A program made the position numbers and the translations under genes. Source: Actinomadura graeca (GTDB lineage: Bacteria; Actinomycetota; Actinomycetes; Streptosporangiales; Streptosporangiaceae). From it: 64,000 bases of DNA. Positions 58,800 through 64,000 of this stretch are shown piece after piece. A model generated the notes under the pieces. That model did not search any database and had not been told where the DNA came from. It saw only the letters and a list, made by a program, of their open reading frames with translations. The stretch covers positions 4,154,001 to 4,218,000 of the forward strand of contig NZ_CP059572.1 of assembly GCF_019175365.1 (NCBI RefSeq), given 5' to 3'. The stretch's first letter is position 1. The number at the start of each line of letters is the position of its first letter.

Positions 58800-58834
58800 C
58801 ACCACCCCCGTGGGCGCCTGCGACCACGTGCGGG

Positions 58835-59191
58835 TCAGTCGAATCGGATCCCGGTGTTGGCGTCGCCGCCTTGGGACGCGTCGGCGTCCCCCGTCCTCCT
58901 CACCCGGACGTCGCCTCGGTGCGAGCGTGAGCGGCCAAGGAAGCCGGAGTTGGCGTGGCCCCCGCGTCCCGACGAGGCGCGGCCCGTCCCCAGGACCTCC
59001 GCCCGCGGACCCCGCGAGACCCCGCCGGGCAGCAACGCCAGGATCGCGACCCCGACTCCGGCCACGGCCGCCAGCGTCGAGACGATGGCCGCCACCTTCC
59101 TGGCGTCGTCCCAGCCCAGCACCAGCAGCACCACGGCCAGCCCGGTGACCAGCACCCCCGTCACCGCCACCGCGGCACGCCGTTCCGTCAC
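58835..59191 (-). CDS. Two-helix membrane protein with two C-terminal amyloid-like motifs
   Basis: A 118-aa protein. Helices are at about residues 6-26 and 33-54. The rest is a Gly/Ser/Arg-rich tail with two copies of one motif, TGRASSGRGGHANSGF (69-84) and TGDADASQGGDANTGI (100-115), both 16 residues and both with ten residues between TG and N-[ST]-G. The same spacing occurs in the N-terminus of the STAND protein. No family is recognised. GTG start; upstream ribosome site is weak, and longer starts exist. It may be the membrane-acting effector of the STAND switch. Confidence 0.75.
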   Translation of the reverse strand: MTERRAAVAVTGVLVTGLAVVLLVLGWDDARKVAAIVSTLAAVAGVGVAILALLPGGVSRGPRAEVLGTGRASSGRGGHANSGFLGRSRSHRGDVRVRRTGDADASQGGDANTGIRFD

Positions 59192-59368
59192 ATCGCCATC
59201 ATCCAGCCCGAAGTTCCCGGTCCGGGCAGGAACCGCCGATGAAGTCCGACACCGGCCAAGCACGGCGCTTCACCTGCCGCGCGATCCGATGTAGCGGCGC
59301 CGCATCCGATGTAGCGCCTCACGGGCAGGACCCCGCACGAGGCGGGGCGGACACGTGAGGAGCCCGCG

Positions 59369-60805
59369 ATGGCGCCGCCCGCACCCGACTTCGGCCCGGA
59401 CATCGACCCCTACGCGGCCTACGAGCAGCAGCGCGACTGCGATCCCGCGCCCAAGCCCGGCGTCGCCGAGTTCCGCGACCTGGTCCTGGCCGCCTACCCC
59501 GGCACCACCGACCTCGGTATCGGCCGGGCCTGCGGCCGCGGCGGGCCGAGCGAGCACAAGGAGGGCCGCGCGTGGGACTGGGGCGTCGACGTCCATAGCC
59601 AGCCGCATCTCGCGGACGACCTGATCGGCTGGCTGCACGGCAACGACCGGCACGGCAACACCCACGCCCTCGCGCGCCGCTTCGGGATCATGTACATGAT
59701 CTGGAACCGGCGGATCTGGATGGCGAACCGCGCGAGCGCCGGGTGGCAGCCGTACCGGGAGAAGAACCCGCACACCAACCACATCCACTTCAGCTTCTCC
59801 TGGGCGGGAGCGCTCAAGGAGACGAGCTGGTGGCACGCCCCGGTCGCGCCGGACCGCAGGCAGCGGCTGGCGGTGGGCATGTCGGCCGACGGACGCCTTG
59901 AGGTCTTCCACGGCGCGATGGACCAGGTCTGGCACACCTACCAGCACAGCCCCGGCGGAACCTGGACCGCCTGGCAACCCCTCGGCGGCCCCGCACAGGC
60001 CACCGTCGCACTCGCGGCATCGGCCGATGGACGCCTGGAACTGTTCGCCATGAACGCCGACACCTTCACCCACCGCTACCAGATCAAACCCTCCGCCGAA
60101 TGGAGCGCCTGGGGACCCTTCGGCGCAGGCGGCGACCACCTCGCCATCACCCACAACCACGACGGACGACTCGAAGCCTTCGCCAGCAACGCCGGTGGAG
60201 TGCATCACCGCTGGCAGACCACCCCGAACGGGGGCTGGGTCGACTGGCACCCGCTCGGCGGGCCGGGCCGGACGCGGCTGGCCGCGGCGCCCGCCGCCGA
60301 CGGACGGATCGAGGTGTTCGCGATGAACGACGACATCTTCCAGCACAACTGCCAGACCGACGCCAAGGGAACATGGCGGGACTGGGCCGACTTCGGCCTC
60401 GGAGGCGACCACCTCACCGTCACCCACAACCACGACGGACGCCTGGAGGTGTTCGCCAGCAACCCCGGTGGCGTCCACCACCGCTGGCAGACCACCCCGG
60501 GCGGCAGCTGGTTCGACTGGCAACCCCTCGGCGGCCCCGCCCGGGCGCGGCTGGCCGCCATCCCCTCCCACGACCGGCGCATCGAGGTGTTCGCCCTCAA
60601 CGACGACACGATGCAGCACAACTACCAGACCGACACCACCGGAACCTGGCGCACCTGGCAGGACTTCGGCGGCGGAGGCTACTTCGTCCAAGCCCTCCGC
60701 AACCCCGACGGACGCCTGGAGATCTTCGCCAACAACCCCGGCGGCGTCCACCACCGCTGGCAACACCGCCCCAACAGCGAATGGACCGCCTGGCAGCAGC
60801 TCTGA
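59369..60805 (+). CDS. Peptidase-fold domain fused to a PLL-type lectin propeller
   Basis: A 478-aa protein. Residues 20-150 resemble the M15-like/VldE C-terminal domain: SEHKEGRAWDWG and HTNHIHFSFSW place the His, Asp and His of the metal site. The rest (165-478) is about seven blades with the PLL/tachylectin pattern DGRLEVFA, HRWQTTPGGxW and WQPLGG, which binds fucose-like or other sugars. GAGGAG precedes the ATG. There is no signal peptide. It may act on cell walls after release. The middle (60000-60800) is made of near-identical DNA repeats, prone to recombination. Confidence 0.82.
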   Translation: MAPPAPDFGPDIDPYAAYEQQRDCDPAPKPGVAEFRDLVLAAYPGTTDLGIGRACGRGGPSEHKEGRAWDWGVDVHSQPHLADDLIGWLHGNDRHGNTHALARRFGIMYMIWNRRIWMANRASAGWQPYREKNPHTNHIHFSFSWAGALKETSWWHAPVAPDRRQRLAVGMSADGRLEVFHGAMDQVWHTYQHSPGGTWTAWQPLGGPAQATVALAASADGRLELFAMNADTFTHRYQIKPSAEWSAWGPFGAGGDHLAITHNHDGRLEAFASNAGGVHHRWQTTPNGGWVDWHPLGGPGRTRLAAAPAADGRIEVFAMNDDIFQHNCQTDAKGTWRDWADFGLGGDHLTVTHNHDGRLEVFASNPGGVHHRWQTTPGGSWFDWQPLGGPARARLAAIPSHDRRIEVFALNDDTMQHNYQTDTTGTWRTWQDFGGGGYFVQALRNPDGRLEIFANNPGGVHHRWQHRPNSEWTAWQQL

Positions 60806-60818
60806 CCCTCCCCAGCCA

Positions 60819-60859
60819 GGGCGCGGCCGTCCACTCCTCCTTCCGGGACGGCCGCGCCC
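60819..60859. terminator. Convergent hairpin
   Basis: Perfect 14-bp arms GGGCGCGGCCGTCC and GGACGGCCGCGCCC around a 13-nt loop, between the lectin gene and the AAA regulator gene that converges on it. Confidence 0.8.
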
Positions 60860-60863
60860 TTCC

Positions 60864-63800
60864 TCACAGCCGCCAGTGGATCTCGTGGTCGGGCGCGTAA
60901 CGGCAGGTGGTCCCCGTCGTGACCGTCTGGCGGAGGTGGGCGCCGAGCTCGGGATGCCGCTCCTCGACGCGGCGCAGGGTGTTGCGGATGCGGGCGGTGA
61001 CGCTCTTGCGGGCGCGTTCGCCGTCGTCGCCGAGCCTGCGGGCCCGCCCTGCCAGGCCGGTGGCGCGGCGCAGCTCGTCCAGCAGCGCCTCCCGCTCGCG
61101 GTCGAACTCAGCCGCCCGCCGGTCGTCGCCGAGTCCCGTGGCGCGGTCGATCTCCTCGTCGAGCCGCTCCAGGCGCCGCCGGTAGCGCGCCTTGGCCTCG
61201 TCGTCGAGGACGGCGTCGGCCCCCATGGACGTGCCCGCCTCCACGGCGGGGTCCCGGGGGTCGAGCAGCCGGGCCGCCGGGATGTAGCGTCCCGGCGAGC
61301 CGAGCAGGCAGCGCAGGTCACGCAGGCCCTTGGCGTCGGACATGTGCACGGTCCGCCCGGCGAAGGTCAGGCGCCAGACGGAGCCGTCGGTGGTGAATTC
61401 GTTCACAGGGTCGGCGGGCCGGGGCGCGGGAGCGGACACGGGCAGGACGCGCCCGGCCCGCTCGGTCAGGTGGGCCATGCCCAGCCGCCGCGCCTCGGCG
61501 GCCGCGTCGCGCAGCAGCCCGCCGGCCGTCGCCGCGTCCTGCCCGGCCCCCCGCGCGCGGAGGGCCGCGGCGAGTTCGAGGCGGGCGCGGGCCGACCAGG
61601 GGCGGGCCCGCAGGAGGTCGGCGGAGCGGTGCGCGCGGGTGAACTCCGCGATCGCGTCGTCCCAGCGTTCACGGGCGGCGTCCAGCATTCCCGTCCACAG
61701 GGCCGCCGGGCCGCTGATGTCCCATCCGTAGAACGAGACCAGCCACCGGTCACGGTACGGCTCCAGCGCGGCCCGGACCCGCTCGCACCAGCCCGGGTCC
61801 CCGGACGCGGCGGCGGCCTGCGCCTGGAAACGCAGCCACAGCGGGACGAGACCCCGATCCGGCCAGGGCCGTCCCTCTCCCAGCCGCGGCACCGTTCCGG
61901 TCGGGGGCTCGCCCTGTTCCAGTGCCGTGATGGAGGCCACCAGTTCCCCGTGCAGGTGGTCTTGCGCGCTCAGCGCCCGGCACGGCTCCGCCGTATCGGC
62001 GAACCTGCCTTGCAGCAGCGACAGGGCCCAGCGTTGGTGGTCGGCGTAGTACCGGAGCCAGTCCGTGTGCCGGGCGTGGGAGGTGACCAGCTCGGCGTGC
62101 GCCTCCTCCGCCTCGGCGAAGCGGCCCATGACCGCGTACACGACACCGCGGTCGATGAGAGAGGTGAGGCGCATCTGCGGCAGCCCCGCGTCGGCCGCGG
62201 CGCCCACCAGCGCGTGGAACTGGTCGATGTAGGCCGGATCGCCGCATTCCAGCAGTGCCACCCAGCGCATGGACATGGCCATGTGCCCTCCGCAGCGGTC
62301 ACCGCGCCGCCGGGACACCTCGACCAGTTCGCTGGACAACGCGGACCGCTCGGCGGCGGTCTCCGGCCCCCATCCGGCGTGCAGCCGCGCCCACAACCCG
62401 ACGTGGAGGGCCTCGTCGTCACGGCGCTCGCGCGCGGCGGTCACGACGCACCGCGCGATGTGGTCGGCCATGGTCGCGGGGTCGGCGTCGGCAGGGTCCG
62501 TGGCGCGGTCGGCGTCGGGGGCGGCGGGGTCCGGGGCCGACAGGCGGGCGTAGACCTCCCGCAGGACGTGCGCCTTCAGCCCGGTGGCGTCGCCCCGTCC
62601 GTCCGCGCCGTGGAGGACGAGCGCCACCTGGTTCAGAACCGCCCGGTCGTCCAGGCCGCGGGCCGCGTCGACCGCGTCGCCGAAGGCGCGCCAGGCGCGG
62701 TCCCGGTCGCCGATCAGGTGCAGCTCGTTCCCGAGGAGCAGGGAGAGCTGGGCGCTCCTGGCCGGGTCGTCGCCGCCGAGGCGTTCCAGGGCACGCTCGT
62801 AGTGCCCCACCGCCTCCTGGTCGGCCAGCCGTCCGGCGGCGTGCCGGGCGGCGTCCGCCAGCAGGTCCGCGGCGACGCGTCCGTCCAGTTCGTCGTCCGC
62901 GAAGTAGGCGTGCCGGGCGAGCTCGGTCGGACGGGCCTGGTCACCGGCGCCGGACGGGTCGCGCAGCGCGCGGACGGCCGCGGCGTGCAGCCGCCGCCGG
63001 TCGCGTTCGCCCAGCGACTCGTAGAGGGTCTCGCGGACGAGGTCGTGCCGGAACACCAGGGCCCCCGCCCGGTCCGGCCGCACCAGGTGGGTGCCGGCCG
63101 CCTCGGCGAGCAGGGCGGCGACCCGCGCCTCGTCCACGCCCACGGTCCTGGCCAGCACGGCGGGGCAGAACCGCCGCCCGAGGACGGCGGCCGCCTCCAG
63201 CAGGCGCGCGACGGGGTCGCCGAGCAGTGACAGGCGCCGGTGTAGCGCGGCCCGCACGCCGGGCGAGATCGTGGTGACGGGATATCCGGCGGACCACAGC
63301 CGCGCGGTCTCCTCCACGAGGAACGGGTTGCCGCCGGTCCGCGCGTGCACGATGTCGACGAGGGCGTCCGGCGGCCGCTCACCCGCCGTGCGGGCCAGCA
63401 GCTCCCCGACGCCCTCGGGCTCCAGGCCCGTCAGGTGCAGCGTCGTCGCCCGCGCGGCCAGCGGCCGCAGCAGCGGGCGCAGCGGGTGGTCGGGCCGCTC
63501 GACCTCCACGTCGCGGTAGGTCGCGACCAGCAGCACGCGCTCGAACCAGATGTGCTGGGCCACGAACTCCAGCAGCCCGAGGGACGCGGCGTCCGCCCAG
63601 TGCAGGTCTTCCAGCACCACCAGCACCGGGCGGCGGCGGGAGGCGGTGATCAGCATGGTGCCGACGGCGTCGAGGAGCCGGAAGGCGGGGACGTCCTCGC
63701 TCTTCGGGCCCTCGCCCAGCAGGACCGGCAGGACGCCGCCCGCGGCGGCCGCGAGGTCCGCCCACTCCTCGGGGGCGCAGCGGCCACGCAGCCCGCGGAC

Positions 63801-64000
63801 GGCCTGCGTCCACGGCCAGTAACCCGGGGTGCCGTCGGCGTCCCAGCACGCGCCGTGCAGCACCCGCATGCCCCGCCGCGCCGCCTCGGCGACCGCGTGG
63901 CCCGCCAGCGACGACTTCCCGATGCCCGCCTCCCCGCAGACGAGCACCAGCCCGCCGTGGCTCACGGCGGCCCGGCCGACCAGGTCCCGCAGCGCGCGCG
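60864..64000 (-). CDS. Large AAA-ATPase transcriptional-regulator-like protein (5' end outside window)
   Basis: At least 1045 residues are in the window; the frame runs off the right edge. Near the visible start LVCGEAGIGKSSLA is Walker A and VLVVLEDLHWADAAS Walker B, as in LuxR-family MalT-like or adenylate-cyclase-associated ATPases. A long TPR-like middle follows. The C-terminus is not a LuxR HTH but the domain DGSVWRLTFAGRTVHMSDAKG, ADAVLDDEAKARYRRRL, RARKSVTARIRNTLRR, found in many actinobacterial regulators. Likely senses an unknown signal; N-terminal effector domain is not visible. Confidence 0.85.
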   Translation of the reverse strand, partial: RALRDLVGRAAVSHGGLVLVCGEAGIGKSSLAGHAVAEAARRGMRVLHGACWDADGTPGYWPWTQAVRGLRGRCAPEEWADLAAAAGGVLPVLLGEGPKSEDVPAFRLLDAVGTMLITASRRRPVLVVLEDLHWADAASLGLLEFVAQHIWFERVLLVATYRDVEVERPDHPLRPLLRPLAARATTLHLTGLEPEGVGELLARTAGERPPDALVDIVHARTGGNPFLVEETARLWSAGYPVTTISPGVRAALHRRLSLLGDPVARLLEAAAVLGRRFCPAVLARTVGVDEARVAALLAEAAGTHLVRPDRAGALVFRHDLVRETLYESLGERDRRRLHAAAVRALRDPSGAGDQARPTELARHAYFADDELDGRVAADLLADAARHAAGRLADQEAVGHYERALERLGGDDPARSAQLSLLLGNELHLIGDRDRAWRAFGDAVDAARGLDDRAVLNQVALVLHGADGRGDATGLKAHVLREVYARLSAPDPAAPDADRATDPADADPATMADHIARCVVTAARERRDDEALHVGLWARLHAGWGPETAAERSALSSELVEVSRRRGDRCGGHMAMSMRWVALLECGDPAYIDQFHALVGAAADAGLPQMRLTSLIDRGVVYAVMGRFAEAEEAHAELVTSHARHTDWLRYYADHQRWALSLLQGRFADTAEPCRALSAQDHLHGELVASITALEQGEPPTGTVPRLGEGRPWPDRGLVPLWLRFQAQAAAASGDPGWCERVRAALEPYRDRWLVSFYGWDISGPAALWTGMLDAARERWDDAIAEFTRAHRSADLLRARPWSARARLELAAALRARGAGQDAATAGGLLRDAAAEARRLGMAHLTERAGRVLPVSAPAPRPADPVNEFTTDGSVWRLTFAGRTVHMSDAKGLRDLRCLLGSPGRYIPAARLLDPRDPAVEAGTSMGADAVLDDEAKARYRRRLERLDEEIDRATGLGDDRRAAEFDREREALLDELRRATGLAGRARRLGDDGERARKSVTARIRNTLRRVEERHPELGAHLRQTVTTGTTCRYAPDHEIHWRL

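Overview
The window comes from a high-GC actinobacterium. GTG and TTG starts, AGGAGG ribosome sites, chains of ATGA/GTGA stop-start overlaps, gamma-butyrolactone-receptor and DosR-type regulators and a catalytic STAND ATPase with an alpha-repeat tail all fit a filamentous genus such as Actinomadura or a relative. The genus is inferred from the style of the sequence and is not proven. No rRNA, tRNA or CRISPR array was seen.

Region 1 (1-12,049) is an aromatic-ring catabolic block. Ferredoxin reductase and a Rieske ferredoxin lie on plus. On minus, hydrolase-like protein, pyroglutamyl peptidase, ring-hydroxylating dioxygenase alpha/beta pair 1, an Old Yellow Enzyme homologue, a covalent-flavin oxidase, dioxygenase pair 2, an extradiol dioxygenase and an SDR form one string of mostly overlapping genes. 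A 2-oxopent-4-enoate hydratase diverges from its head. Together they could dihydroxylate, rearomatise and meta-cleave an aromatic substrate.

Region 2 (12,200-20,200) holds single genes: a tectonin-propeller lectin, an orphan cytochrome c oxidase subunit I divergent from a zinc-type CDF transporter, a molybdopterin-oxidoreductase remnant, an SDR, a free-standing class-I glutamine amidotransferase and a DUF3050 haem-oxygenase-fold protein.

Region 3 (20,230-34,763) is a 13-gene minus-strand biosynthetic operon: amidase, glutamine-synthetase-like ligase, 2x[4Fe-4S] ferredoxin, an unrecognised 650-aa protein, aryl carrier protein, adenylosuccinate-lyase-like enzyme, GNAT, KAS III-like acyltransferase, DUF2218, aryl-AMP ligase, acyl-CoA ligase and two acyl-CoA dehydrogenases. 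Amidase, GS-like, lyase and GNAT together recall the acetylhydrazine/glutamyl-hydrazide cassette of the fosfazinomycin and kinamycin clusters. The operon appears to start from a promoter whose spacer carries a gamma-butyrolactone-receptor operator; a second such operator lies 240 bp away, and a receptor-type TetR gene lies at 42.4 kb.

Region 4 (35,770-44,021) is eroded: gutted ectB/ectC in front of an intact ectD, a double-module Lrp regulator divergent from a DHA2 efflux pump, an IS1634-type transposase, the TetR gene and a gutted DoxX gene.

Region 5 (44,100-50,476) is a compact DosR/DevR dormancy island: Rv1733c-like protein, two universal stress proteins, an Acg-type nitroreductase, a DevS-like GAF kinase, a DosR-like regulator and a flavin-reductase-fold protein, with five GGGAC-N4-GTCC-type boxes in front of them. 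A second, atypical kinase/regulator pair and a DUF4407 protein follow.

Region 6 (54,492-64,000) has a two-gene unit in which a 118-aa two-helix membrane protein carries two C-terminal copies of a 16-residue Gly/Asn motif and the next gene, a 1435-aa STAND NTPase, carries the same motif at its N-terminus. This looks like an amyloid-signalling NLR/effector pair. A peptidase-fold/PLL-lectin protein and the 3' part of a large AAA regulator end the window.
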